Assembly (NCBI RefSeq): GCF_900141705.1 | Contig: NZ_FQYM01000003.1 | Coordinates: 1 to 64,000 of the forward strand | Direction of reading: 5' to 3' | Origin: Fibrobacter sp. UWP2 | Lineage (GTDB): Bacteria > Fibrobacterota > Fibrobacteria > Fibrobacterales > Fibrobacteraceae | DNA: 64,000 nucleotides | Shown here: positions 55,373 through 63,094 of the stretch, in pieces | Position numbering within the stretch: position 1 is the stretch's first letter | How the letters are laid out: each line of letters starts with the position of its first letter | The notes under the pieces: generated by a model | Database searches by the model: none | What the model was told of the DNA's origin: nothing | The model's input: only the letters and a program-made list of their open reading frames with translations | Made by a program: the position numbers and the translations under genes

Positions 55373-55705
55373 CTAGTGGATATCCATCTTCGAAAATAGA
55401 TTCAGGACCGCTACACCAGAAATAATCAGGACGAGCCCGATGATAGCGCCCAAGTCGGGCGTCTGCTTGAAAAAGTAGATGCCGCTTATTGTAATGAGGG
55501 CGATGCCGAGCGCCGACCAGGTAGCGTACGCGATGCCGATGGGGATGGTGCGCAGGCAAAGGCTCAGCAGGTAAAGCGACGCCACGTAGCAGACGAGCGA
55601 GGCGATGGACGGGACGAGTTTGGTGAACTGTTCCGACATCTTGAGCAGCGTGGTGCCGGCGGCTTCCGCGACAATGGCGAGGATGAGGAATACGTAGTTG
55701 AGCAT
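55373..55705 (-). CDS. Small multidrug resistance (SMR/EmrE-type) efflux protein
   Basis: A 110-residue four-TM protein. The first helix, LNYVFLILAIVAEAAGTTLL, carries the essential glutamate at position 14 as in EmrE, and the later helices (GIAYATWSALGIALITISGI, IIGLVLIISGVAVLNLF) match the family. Members exchange protons for cationic drugs, guanidinium or polyamines; which one is not readable here. The minus-strand ATG at 55705 is supported by EmrE-like length and by TATATT lying 6 bases upstream. Confidence 0.92.
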   Translation of the reverse strand: MLNYVFLILAIVAEAAGTTLLKMSEQFTKLVPSIASLVCYVASLYLLSLCLRTIPIGIAYATWSALGIALITISGIYFFKQTPDLGAIIGLVLIISGVAVLNLFSKMDIH

Positions 55706-55711
55706 AGGGAG

Positions 55712-55717
55712 AATATA
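55712..55717 (-). promoter_or_regulatory. -10 box of a predicted leaderless promoter (SMR gene)
   Basis: On the minus strand TATATT ends 6 bases before the ATG at 55705. Confidence 0.5.
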
Positions 55718-55759
55718 CAAATTAATTTTTTATATTGTGAAAAAAGTTGAGAGGAATCC

Positions 55760-55910
55760 ATGCCGAGTTCTGAAAAGTTTCGTGACCATGTGGTGGCGCA
55801 GTTCAATGGAAAGCGAAGAAGAAATAAGTTCCGACGAGCGCACTGAATTTGCTGATAACCTACGTTCATTTTCAAGTGCGTTAATATATCTTCATGAATA
55901 TGGGGGTTAG
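55760..55910 (+). pseudogene. Possible frameshifted small gene
   Basis: ATG 55760 follows a good ribosome site (GAGAGGA) and a TATATT at 55731-55736, but its frame stops after 28 codons (55846). A second frame, offset by one base, continues with MESEEEISSDERTEFADN from 55806 to a stop at 55910, two bases before the next gene. A single frameshift around 55806-55846 would join them into a protein of about 50 residues. The N-terminus MPSSEKFRDHVVAQF faintly recalls TfoX N-terminal domains. It could also be two unrelated short frames. Confidence 0.3.
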
Positions 55911-55912
55911 TT

Positions 55913-56650
55913 ATGTTCTCGCCTAAACACAATTTGCGGATGATTCTGGTATGCGTGTGCATGCTTGTTTTTCCGGCATGGGCGGGTTCTTCAAAATCAT
56001 ATAGCGAGGACGAAAAGCCTACCGTACTGGAGGTGATTTTGGGCCTTGCTGATTGGGCGACTTCTTGCGACAAGGACGATACGGAATGCCAGCGGAGAAA
56101 GGCGGCAGACGAGAAAGGTGCAGGCGAGGCGAGAGAACGGGAGAGGGAACGCACACTCAAGGAGAACAGGAAAAAGTGGAACGAGAAAAACCGGAACTAC
56201 AAGGACTATTATTTGGGATTGTCCTTGACTGCTCCGTTTGTCGCCGAAGATAGGGAGGTGATGTTCGGGCTGGACCTTGTTTTCGGCTTTGTTTTCCGGT
56301 TTGGCGAGTTTTACGCAATGATGGGCGGGGGAGCGAATGCGTCGGTGTACTTCCTCAATGGGGAATTATTCTACAGGCCGCCAATCGACATGAACGGCAT
56401 CTGGAAAATTGCGCCCGAAGTCGGCATGGGCGTGACATCTTATAGGCCGTTCGATAGCGAGGATCGTGTTGAACCCTTGTACCATTATTCAGTGGGCGTG
56501 CGCTACGAACATACATTGCAGAACCGCAAGAATATCATCGAAGACGAGGACGTGCTGATTAACGGGGTGAGCGCCGGTTGCGCCGTCTGGATGAACTACG
56601 CCGATTTTGCCGGCGTCAAGTGCGATGTCCGATTCGGACTGTATTTGTAA
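55913..56650 (+). CDS. Predicted outer-membrane protein with charged helical segment
   Basis: A 245-residue exported protein: signal peptide (about 1-24), a polar and strongly charged helical part (about 60-100, rich in Glu, Arg and Lys), then barrel-like strands (YYLGLSLTAPFVAEDREVMF, GEFYAMMGGGANASVYFL, CAVWMNYADFAGVKCDVRFG). It ends in GLYL rather than Phe. No family recognised. It starts two bases after the preceding small open frame. Confidence 0.6.
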   Translation: MFSPKHNLRMILVCVCMLVFPAWAGSSKSYSEDEKPTVLEVILGLADWATSCDKDDTECQRRKAADEKGAGEARERERERTLKENRKKWNEKNRNYKDYYLGLSLTAPFVAEDREVMFGLDLVFGFVFRFGEFYAMMGGGANASVYFLNGELFYRPPIDMNGIWKIAPEVGMGVTSYRPFDSEDRVEPLYHYSVGVRYEHTLQNRKNIIEDEDVLINGVSAGCAVWMNYADFAGVKCDVRFGLYL

Positions 56651-56704
56651 AATTTTGTTGAACTACTTGTCTGCGTTTTAAGTTTTTGGTACATTAAATG
56701 CCTG

Positions 56705-56755
56705 AACGCATCTCGCTATGGAAAGGCGAGGTGCGTTATTGCGTTTATAACGCAA
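56705..56755 (+). promoter_or_regulatory. Alternative hairpins in the leader upstream of dinD
   Basis: A 12-bp stem (AACGCATCTCGC 56705-56716 with GCGAGGTGCGTT 56726-56737, one G-T pair) shares bases with a second possible stem, TGCGTTAT (56732-56739) with ATAACGCA (56747-56754). The two exclude each other. This could be an attenuator-like switch or a terminator of the upstream gene; no clear T run follows. Confidence 0.4.
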
Positions 56756-56772
56756 CGCGTTTGGCCTCGGCA

Positions 56773-56865
56773 ATGAAAATAAACAAGTTTATTTCCGCTG
56801 CTCTCGGCCTGGGCACGTTTGTTTTAATCGGGTTTCGGTTTTACAAGGACGTCTCTAAACATTAA
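56773..56865 (+). CDS. Putative 30-residue membrane peptide
   Basis: ATG 56773 opens a 30-codon frame: two lysines at the start, a hydrophobic stretch (FISAALGLGTFVLIGFRF), then a polar end. This has the look of a small single-span membrane protein. There is no strong ribosome site, and it is supported only by composition and by its place between a structured leader and dinD. Confidence 0.35.
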   Translation: MKINKFISAALGLGTFVLIGFRFYKDVSKH

Positions 56866-56898
56866 CCGGTCGCAGAATGCGACCAAAAGGAGACGACA

Positions 56899-57735
56899 AT
56901 GAAGTCCGAAGAAATCAAGACCCTGTTCGAAAAGTTCGAGGCGATTGCTTGCGAATACCAGGGGGTGGAATGCTGGAGTGCGCGCGACCTGAGTACGCTA
57001 CTTGGTTATACCAAGTGGGAGCGTTTTCAGAACGCTATTGATAAGGCGATGGAGGCTTGCAAGAATGCGGGAGAAATCGCTGAGAACCATTTTCCCGGCG
57101 CCGGGAAAATGGTCTCCCTTGGTAGTGGTTCTGTTCGAGAAGTGTCTGACTATATGCTCACGCGTTACGCCTGCTACCTGATTGCGCAGAACGGAGATTC
57201 GCGCAAGCCGGAAATCTCATTTGCACAGAATTACTTTGCTGTGCAGACTCGTGTAGCGGAAATTGTTGAAGGCCGCATTCGCGAACTGGAACGTGTGCAG
57301 GCGAGGGAAAAACTTGCTCATACCGAAAAGGTGCTTTCTGGAGTATTGTTTGAACGTGGAGTGGATAGCAAGGGCTTTGCTGTCATCCGCTCCAAGGGCG
57401 ACCAAGCGCTGTTCAACATTGATACGAATCTCTTGAAGCGAAAGTATAACGTACCTGCAAGCCGTCCGCTGGCAGACTTCTTGCCTACGGTAAGCATCAA
57501 GGCGAAGGACCTTGCCGCCGAGATGACTTCGGTCAAGACGCAGGCCAAGAATCTTTTCGGACAAAAGAGAATCGAGAGGGAACATGTGGACAACAATCGC
57601 GCCGTCCGCAAGATGCTCCTTGATCGTGGCATCGTTCCCGAAAAGTTGCCTGCAAGCGAGGATGTCAAGAAGGTGGCTCGCCGTTTGAAAAGGGCTGATG
57701 CATCGCTTTTGAAACCCCAAAAGAAGAAAAAGTAA
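56899..57735 (+). CDS. dinD: DinD-like DNA-damage-inducible protein
   Basis: A 278-residue protein close in length to E. coli DinD (274). Family features include the N-terminal EYQGVECWSARDLSTLLGYT and KWERFQNAIDKAMEACKNAG, the central YMLTRYACYLIAQNGDSRKP, and a C-terminal helical region ending in a lysine run. In E. coli the gene is under LexA control and the protein inhibits RecA activities; no LexA box could be assigned here. Codons for residues about 63-72 (NHFPGAGKMV) contain a perfect 28-bp palindrome that recurs just after the stop codon. AAAGGAG provides a strong ribosome site. Confidence 0.85.
   Translation: MKSEEIKTLFEKFEAIACEYQGVECWSARDLSTLLGYTKWERFQNAIDKAMEACKNAGEIAENHFPGAGKMVSLGSGSVREVSDYMLTRYACYLIAQNGDSRKPEISFAQNYFAVQTRVAEIVEGRIRELERVQAREKLAHTEKVLSGVLFERGVDSKGFAVIRSKGDQALFNIDTNLLKRKYNVPASRPLADFLPTVSIKAKDLAAEMTSVKTQAKNLFGQKRIEREHVDNNRAVRKMLLDRGIVPEKLPASEDVKKVARRLKRADASLLKPQKKKK
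57086..57113. repeat. Perfect 28-bp palindrome inside dinD
   Basis: The arm ACCATTTTCCCGGC (57086-57099) is followed directly by its exact reverse complement (57100-57113). The central 24 bases are identical to those of the palindrome at 57736-57765. Confidence 0.9.
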
Positions 57736-57765
57736 TATCATTTTCCCGGCGCCGGGAAAATGATA
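57736..57765. repeat. Perfect 30-bp palindrome after the dinD stop
   Basis: The arm TATCATTTTCCCGGC (57736-57750) is followed by its exact reverse complement. It starts one base after the stop codon and shares a 24-base core with the copy inside dinD. Confidence 0.9.
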
Positions 57766-57771
57766 GCGTAG

Positions 57772-57799
57772 ACCATATTCCCCGCGCGGGGAATATGGT
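57772..57799. repeat. Perfect 28-bp palindrome, related unit
   Basis: The arm ACCATATTCCCCGC (57772-57785) is followed by its exact reverse complement. The outline is the same as the other two units (ACCAT, AT run, CCC, GC centre) with changes matched in both arms. TTTGTTTT follows, so it may terminate dinD transcription. Confidence 0.9.
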
Positions 57800-57864
57800 T
57801 TGTTTTATATGATAAAGCTTGCAAATTGTTGGATGGAATGAATTCGGTTTTTGCCTAGATATTC

Positions 57865-57870
57865 TATTTT
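57865..57870 (+). promoter_or_regulatory. -10 box of a predicted leaderless promoter (lipoprotein gene)
   Basis: TATTTT ends 7 bases before ATG 57878, the same layout as at the minus-strand GH8 gene. Confidence 0.4.
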
Positions 57871-57877
57871 ATAGATA

Positions 57878-58759
57878 ATGGCTCGCGGAATTTTATGGAT
57901 TGTGTTGATGGTGTGTGCCCTGCTGTTTGTGGGGTGCTCGAACCATCCGGAGTCTTTGCAAAATCGGGAAGTTTTAATTTCACAAAGTGATTCTATTCAG
58001 GTTGTTGGCCGTTTTATAAATCTTTATGATGAACCGAGTTATTCAACTGATAGTGTAATCAAATCTGCCATTGATTCTATTTGTGCAGGAAATGATCAAA
58101 TCTATCTTTACTCAATAGGTGACTACCCGAGAGCCGAATACCTAGTTCGATTAGAAAAGGTAAAACGTGATTCTTCCTGGTTTGTTTTACGAACAATCCG
58201 TTATAAAAGGAATTCTTTGCAATCAAAATCGCAAAAAACGTGGGCGACAGATTCAAATGTGTGGGAACGGCGTTTGAGGGACTCCATTGCTGATACGACA
58301 GAGTATTTCAGAATTGAAACGGCCCTTGAAAGTTTTTCACCAGAAACAACGATGGTCAAAAGAATTGCCATGTATGATGGAAATCTTCGGGGAATTTTTT
58401 ATAAAAAAGATAATCGGTGTATGGCTAGTCAAGTCGACGGCTTATATTCTTTTTTGGGGGATTCTCCCAGTTTGAAAAAAATTTATGTCGATTTGGAAAC
58501 ATGGGCAAGAAAAGACTACTTTCTATTAAGGTTGATGCCAGACAGTAATGTGGTTTATGTAAAGTCAAATCTGAAAGAACCTATAATATGCCGTGTTGTT
58601 GATGACAACCTACATAGGATAAAAGGTGTTGATTCCTTGGTATTTAAATTCGGCGAACAAAAGGCAATGTTTGATTTTTCAAGATTTAATTCTAATGATA
58701 AACTTCTGTGTGAATCCGAGGCAGGTTTTATTCGAGATGTTTGGGTTTTAAAGGAATAA
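57878..58759 (+). CDS. Lipoprotein of unknown function
   Basis: A 293-residue predicted lipoprotein: leader ILWIVLMVCALLFVGC with lipobox FVGC (Cys 20). The mature part has alternating strands and polar turns (SIQVVGRFINLYDEPSY, YPRAEYLVRLEKVKRDSSWF), without a recognisable domain. It is clearly more AT-rich than most genes in the window, as is the FISUMP gene at 13347, which may indicate low expression or acquisition from elsewhere. Confidence 0.65.
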   Translation: MARGILWIVLMVCALLFVGCSNHPESLQNREVLISQSDSIQVVGRFINLYDEPSYSTDSVIKSAIDSICAGNDQIYLYSIGDYPRAEYLVRLEKVKRDSSWFVLRTIRYKRNSLQSKSQKTWATDSNVWERRLRDSIADTTEYFRIETALESFSPETTMVKRIAMYDGNLRGIFYKKDNRCMASQVDGLYSFLGDSPSLKKIYVDLETWARKDYFLLRLMPDSNVVYVKSNLKEPIICRVVDDNLHRIKGVDSLVFKFGEQKAMFDFSRFNSNDKLLCESEAGFIRDVWVLKE

Positions 58760-58768
58760 TCACTTTTT

Positions 58769-58852
58769 GGGGGGGGGGTTAGGGGGTGCCCCCCTAGGCG
58801 AGGGGGTGGAGGAAGACGCGTAGCGGCTGCAACCAGGGGGACGCCTCCCCCT
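58769..58852. repeat. G-run element with two C/G hairpins
   Basis: A run of ten G (58769-58778) is followed by AGGGGG-TG-CCCCCCT (58781-58795), a further G5 at 58802-58806, and AGGGGG-ACGCCT-CCCCCT (58835-58852). The block is unlike its surroundings and looks like a dispersed intergenic repeat; the four G runs on the plus strand could also form a quadruplex. Confidence 0.7.
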
Positions 58853-58955
58853 TTCCTAACCACCAATCACTAATCACTAACTACTTTTCAGTCCCATTTG
58901 CCTTTTTCCGTGGAATTTTGTATCTTAATTCGCGAAAACAGAAGAGGTTAACTAA

Positions 58956-59939
58956 ATGGATATTCAGGAACTTTCGGAAAAGGTGCGCCAGCAGAGCGCA
59001 TTCTGCATGAATTTGCTGCGTGAAGTGGAAGGTACGGTGATTGGCCAGAAGGCTCTGGTCGAAAGCATTCTGACGGGTATTCTGGCGGACGGTCACGTGC
59101 TGCTGGAAGGCCTGCCGGGTCTTGCCAAGACGACGGCGGTGAAGGCTTTTGCCGATGCCGTGTCGCTCGACTTCAAGCGCATCCAGTTCACTCCCGACCT
59201 GCTCCCTGCCGACTTGCTGGGTACCACGATTTACAACGCGAAGGAAGCGAAGTTTGAGACCCGCAAGGGCCCGCTGTTTACGAACCTGGTGCTGGCCGAC
59301 GAAATCAACCGTGCTCCCTCGAAGGTGCAGAGCGCGCTTCTCGAAGCGATGCAGGAACGCCACATCACCATCGGTGACGAGACGTTCAAGCTGGACGAGC
59401 CGTTCCTGGTGCTTGCCACGCAGAACCCCATCGAGCAGGAAGGTACGTATCCGCTGCCGGAAGCCCAGGTGGACCGTTTCCTGTTGAAGGTGAAGGTCAG
59501 CTACCCGAACAAGGCCGACGAAATGAAGATTCTGGACGCCGTTGCCGGTGCGGGTCTCCGTCAACCGCAGGCTGTCGCTACGAAGGAAGATATTCTGGCC
59601 GCCCGCCAGCTGGTGAAGCAGGTGTACGTGGACGAACGCGTTCGCGAATACATCGTGAACCTGGTGCTTGCGACCCGCGATCCGGGCAGCATCAAGCGTA
59701 GCGACCTGGTGGGCTTTGTGGAAGTGGGCGCCTCTCCGCGTGCCTCCATCGGCCTTGCCCAGGCTTCGAAGGCCCATGCGTTTATCCAGGGCCGTGCCTA
59801 CGTGACGCCGGAAGACGTGAAGGCCGTTGCGATGGAAGTGCTCCGCCACCGCATTATCTTGAGCTACGAGGCCGAAGCGGAAGAAGTCTCCGCTGAAACC
59901 GTCGTGCAGAAGATTCTGGATTCTGTGGAAGTTCCTTAG
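58956..59939 (+). CDS. MoxR-family AAA+ ATPase
   Basis: A 327-residue MoxR ATPase. Walker A is GLPGLAKTT (about 52-60). Walker B is LVLADEINRAPSKVQSALLE, with Asp 115 and Glu 116. Sensor and arginine-finger regions follow (LATQNPIEQEGTYPLPEAQV), and the C-terminal lid has ASPRASIGLAQASKAHAF. MoxR proteins act as chaperones, often with vWA-domain and BatD-type partners. Here no such gene is adjacent, but a BatD-like protein is encoded at 54088. It is the usual length for the family. The -10 candidate TATCTT lies at 58921-58926. Confidence 0.93.
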   Translation: MDIQELSEKVRQQSAFCMNLLREVEGTVIGQKALVESILTGILADGHVLLEGLPGLAKTTAVKAFADAVSLDFKRIQFTPDLLPADLLGTTIYNAKEAKFETRKGPLFTNLVLADEINRAPSKVQSALLEAMQERHITIGDETFKLDEPFLVLATQNPIEQEGTYPLPEAQVDRFLLKVKVSYPNKADEMKILDAVAGAGLRQPQAVATKEDILAARQLVKQVYVDERVREYIVNLVLATRDPGSIKRSDLVGFVEVGASPRASIGLAQASKAHAFIQGRAYVTPEDVKAVAMEVLRHRIILSYEAEAEEVSAETVVQKILDSVEVP

Positions 59940-59979
59940 TCGCGGGCTGAGTGCGTCGCGAGCATCTCTAACCGACATT

Positions 59980-60007
59980 GTCGTCCCGCACTCGTTGCGG
60001 AATCTCC
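59980..60007. repeat. REP-like element after moxR
   Basis: GTCGTCC, then CCGCA-CTCGT-TGCGG (59986-60000), then AATCTCC. This is the layout of the widespread GTCATCC...GGATC type intergenic repeats and shares its start with the hairpin repeats at 23976 and 25793. Confidence 0.55.
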
Positions 60008-60015
60008 ACTTATAC

Positions 60016-60049
60016 AAGCTGGGCCTTGAGCTCGGCTTCTTGTTTTTAA
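60016..60049 (+). terminator. Rho-independent terminator after moxR
   Basis: AAGCTGGGC (60016-60024) and GCTCGGCTT (60030-60038) form a 9-bp stem with two G-T pairs and loop CTTGA, followed by CTTGTTTTT. Confidence 0.78.
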
Positions 60050-60130
60050 TAATGTGGACTTTTTTTAAGCAAAACGTTGTTAAAATCTCACCATATCATC
60101 CTAAAATATTGCAAAACTATTGACTTTTAA

Positions 60131-60158
60131 TTGAAAAAAGTGTAGATTTTTTTATATT
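60131..60158 (+). promoter_or_regulatory. Predicted promoter of the GH43 gene
   Basis: TTGAAA (60131-60136) and TATATT (60153-60158) are 16 bases apart, matching the rpsL promoter layout. AAGGAG (60165-60170) is the ribosome site for ATG 60178. Confidence 0.6.
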
Positions 60159-60177
60159 CTCTGGAAAGGAGTGTGGT

Positions 60178-63087
60178 ATGGGTGTATTGGAAACATTCAG
60201 GGCGGCGTGTGTCGCCTTATCTCTCGCGGCTGTTGCCGCATTTGCGGCCTCGGTCGCCGTTCACGATCCTTCCGTCATTGTGGTCTATAAGGACGCGGGC
60301 GGGAATTCGTATCCTGAAAACGATGCGGCCAAGTCGCGGACGAAGTATTATTACATATTCGGGACCATGAACGGGGCGGCATATTCCCGCGATATGCTGG
60401 ACTGGACCCCGTTTACGCCGCAGCTTTCGAGGGGCGGCACGGTGTATGTCACTGGCAACGAGGCCAGGGACGATTACTACAGCGTGTTCAAGGCGGAAGC
60501 CGACTATGCGGAACATACGAATTCCGCGACCGCCAAGGGGAACCTGTGGGCGCCCGATATCGTGTGGAACAAGAAGCTGAAAAAGTGGTGCCTGTACTTT
60601 TCGATGGCGGGCGAGGACTGGAAAAGTTCCATTGTGCTCCTGACATCCGACAAGATCGAGGGGCCGTACGAGTACAAGGGTGCGGTCGTCTACGGCGGGA
60701 TGGACAAGCAGACGGCGGGTTCTGCTGCCAATGCCGACTACGCGAAGGTGACCGGTTCTTCGACAATCGACGAGCGTTACTATATCGCGAACAACGGTGT
60801 CACTAATTTGGGCAAGTGGGATGGCGGCTATGGTTCCAGCTGCATCGACCCGAACGTGTTCTACGACGAGGACGGAAACCTGTGGCTCCTGTACGGTTCG
60901 TGGAGCGGCGGGCTTTTCCTGGTCAAGCTCGATGAGTCTACCGGTCTCAGGGACTATTCGTACAAGTACGGGAACAACGGCGCTGCCAAGTGGAGCGGGA
61001 CTTCGATGCTCGAGGACCCTTACATGGGCATCCACGTGGGTGGCGGTTATTATGTGAGTGGCGAGGGTTCGTACATCCAGTATTTCAAGGATGCGGATGG
61101 CAATGGCTACTACTACCTGTTCGTGAGTTACGGGTTCTATTCGCCCGAGGGCGGCTACACCATGCGCGTGTTCCGCAGCAAGGACGTGAAGGGGCCCTAT
61201 GTCGATGTGGATGGGACTCCTGCGATTTTTGAAAAGTTTATCCTGAACTATTGGGGCAATACCGACCGCGGATTCCCGATTGTCGCGAATTACCGCTGGA
61301 GTTTCTGGGCCGAGGACCGTGCCGAAATTGCGGATGGGCACAATTCGCTGTTGCGCGACGACGATGGCGGCATGTATCTGGTTTATCACCGCAAGTTCAA
61401 CAACCATACGGGTTGGCACAATGTCGAGACTCACCAGCTGTTCTTTAACAGGATGGGCTGGATTGTGGCGGCACCTTTTGAGTATCACGAGGGTTACGGG
61501 CTACCGGCGCGTGCGCTCGACCGCAGCGATATCGCGGGCCCGTACAAGGTGATTATGCATAACCCGCCCAGGAACAACCCGCAGACCTGGGAAGATTCCG
61601 TGGCGGTGAACCAGGAACAGGACATGCAGCTCAATGCCGACGGTACGGTGACAGGCGCCTACACGGGAACCTGGGATTACGACTATGCGAAGGGCCGGAG
61701 CTACGTGACGCTTACTCTGGGTGGAACTGTCTACGAGGGCGTGGTGCTTGACCAGTTGCAGAACGATATGAGCAAGCGGACGCTTACGTTCTCGGCGATG
61801 AACAAGGCGGGGAACCGTGCCTTCTGGGGTTACCGTGTGCCGAAAACCGAAGTGCTGCAGGATGCCCGCTATTACGGCGACAGCGTGAAGGTCGTTGGGA
61901 AAAATGACTTTAGCATGGCATGGGATGCCTATGACGAATTTGAGTCCGTGAAGGTAAGCGGGAACTTTGTCACGGAATTTGAATTCAGGAACAAGGTAAA
62001 GAGCGGAGCCGAAAACTGGAACAACTGGGTGCTCGTCTTTAGGAACGGTGGCGACATGTGGTACCTGCGTGCCGACGGCTATTCCGTGGAAACGCTCGGT
62101 GGCGAAAATACGGTGCACTACTGGAATGCCTGGGGTGAAAACTGGGATGCCTTCAAGAAGATGTACGACGGTGCAAAAGTCCGCCTACGTGCAGAAAAGG
62201 ACGGCTACCTGATAAATGTGTATGCGTTCTTGCGCGGTGCGGCGAAGGATGGATCCGACTCGCTAGTGTATGCGGTTACGGCTACGGGGACACCGGTTGG
62301 TGATTACGAAATATTGCTCGGTGCCGACGCGGCGTCGCTCGAGTTGAGCCGTGTTGCGTACGGGACGCTTGAAAATCGCATCGTGGCGGGTACGATAAAC
62401 GACGGTGGCGAATACAATGTAGCGTTCAATGCGCAGAAGACGGCTGAATACAAGGTCTCGGGCGACTTTAGCGCAACATTCCGCTTTATGAATTACGGAA
62501 ACAAGCCGGTCTATGGGCTTGCCGATGCGAACAAGGTGAACAACTGGGACAATTACATTGTGCGTGCGACTGCCGGCGGGGCGACGACGCTGTTGCGTGC
62601 CGATGCCTTTGCGATGGATAACGCGGGGACGTTCGATTACGATTTCGACTGGAACTGGGACGATTTCGCTGGCATCATGCGCAACGCCGAAGTGGTGATG
62701 GATGTCTCGCGCGAAAAGGATGTCGTTACCTACTCGGCCCGCATCACGGCGCAAGATGGCAAGGCGTATCACTACAAGGCGGTAAACAGGGGCGCATCGA
62801 CTGCCGAGATGTCGCTCGGGTTTACTTGTGAGAAGAGTGTGGTCGACCTGCTTTCGGTTTCCGTGAATAGCGTGGCGGGCGACAGCACGCAAATCCAGGT
62901 GGAAGATCCTGATTCTTCGACCACGTCTTTTGCGGTTCGCAATGGCGTTGAAACGGGACGCAGCCTGCAGGATATGCGTGGCGCGAAGGTTTACGATGTG
63001 CGCGGTCGCCTGTTGGGAACTGCGGACAGCCCGCGGGTAAAGGAAATGCGTTTGCGCAAGGCCCGACAGCCCGTTTTTGCGAAGTAA
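60178..63087 (+). CDS. Modular glycoside hydrolase family 43 protein
   Basis: A 969-residue secreted enzyme. A signal peptide (about 1-27) precedes a five-bladed GH43 propeller with the three acidic residues in place: HDPSV (Asp 30, base), SCIDPNVFYDEDG (Asp 224) and LEDPYMGIH (Glu 279, acid). A lipocalin-like C-terminal GH43 domain follows (about 480-560: DGTVTGAYTGTWDYDYAKGR), then two similar beta-sandwich modules (about 565-730 and 740-905; each has VSGxF, NWxN and LRAD motifs). The C-terminus is basic (MRLRKARQPVFAK), unlike the T9SS domains elsewhere. Substrate is probably arabinan or arabinoxylan. Confidence 0.9.
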   Translation: MGVLETFRAACVALSLAAVAAFAASVAVHDPSVIVVYKDAGGNSYPENDAAKSRTKYYYIFGTMNGAAYSRDMLDWTPFTPQLSRGGTVYVTGNEARDDYYSVFKAEADYAEHTNSATAKGNLWAPDIVWNKKLKKWCLYFSMAGEDWKSSIVLLTSDKIEGPYEYKGAVVYGGMDKQTAGSAANADYAKVTGSSTIDERYYIANNGVTNLGKWDGGYGSSCIDPNVFYDEDGNLWLLYGSWSGGLFLVKLDESTGLRDYSYKYGNNGAAKWSGTSMLEDPYMGIHVGGGYYVSGEGSYIQYFKDADGNGYYYLFVSYGFYSPEGGYTMRVFRSKDVKGPYVDVDGTPAIFEKFILNYWGNTDRGFPIVANYRWSFWAEDRAEIADGHNSLLRDDDGGMYLVYHRKFNNHTGWHNVETHQLFFNRMGWIVAAPFEYHEGYGLPARALDRSDIAGPYKVIMHNPPRNNPQTWEDSVAVNQEQDMQLNADGTVTGAYTGTWDYDYAKGRSYVTLTLGGTVYEGVVLDQLQNDMSKRTLTFSAMNKAGNRAFWGYRVPKTEVLQDARYYGDSVKVVGKNDFSMAWDAYDEFESVKVSGNFVTEFEFRNKVKSGAENWNNWVLVFRNGGDMWYLRADGYSVETLGGENTVHYWNAWGENWDAFKKMYDGAKVRLRAEKDGYLINVYAFLRGAAKDGSDSLVYAVTATGTPVGDYEILLGADAASLELSRVAYGTLENRIVAGTINDGGEYNVAFNAQKTAEYKVSGDFSATFRFMNYGNKPVYGLADANKVNNWDNYIVRATAGGATTLLRADAFAMDNAGTFDYDFDWNWDDFAGIMRNAEVVMDVSREKDVVTYSARITAQDGKAYHYKAVNRGASTAEMSLGFTCEKSVVDLLSVSVNSVAGDSTQIQVEDPDSSTTSFAVRNGVETGRSLQDMRGAKVYDVRGRLLGTADSPRVKEMRLRKARQPVFAK

Positions 63088-63094
63088 CAAAAAG

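Noticed and set aside
57086-57113. Reading the palindrome inside dinD as an in-frame insertion that lengthens the protein
   Set aside because: The surrounding residues fit a DinD of normal length, so the palindrome seems embedded in existing codons rather than added. Alignment of orthologues would settle it.
58555-58866. A proline-rich minus-strand frame across the G-run element
   Set aside because: It is simply the translation of C and G runs and the end of the lipoprotein gene.
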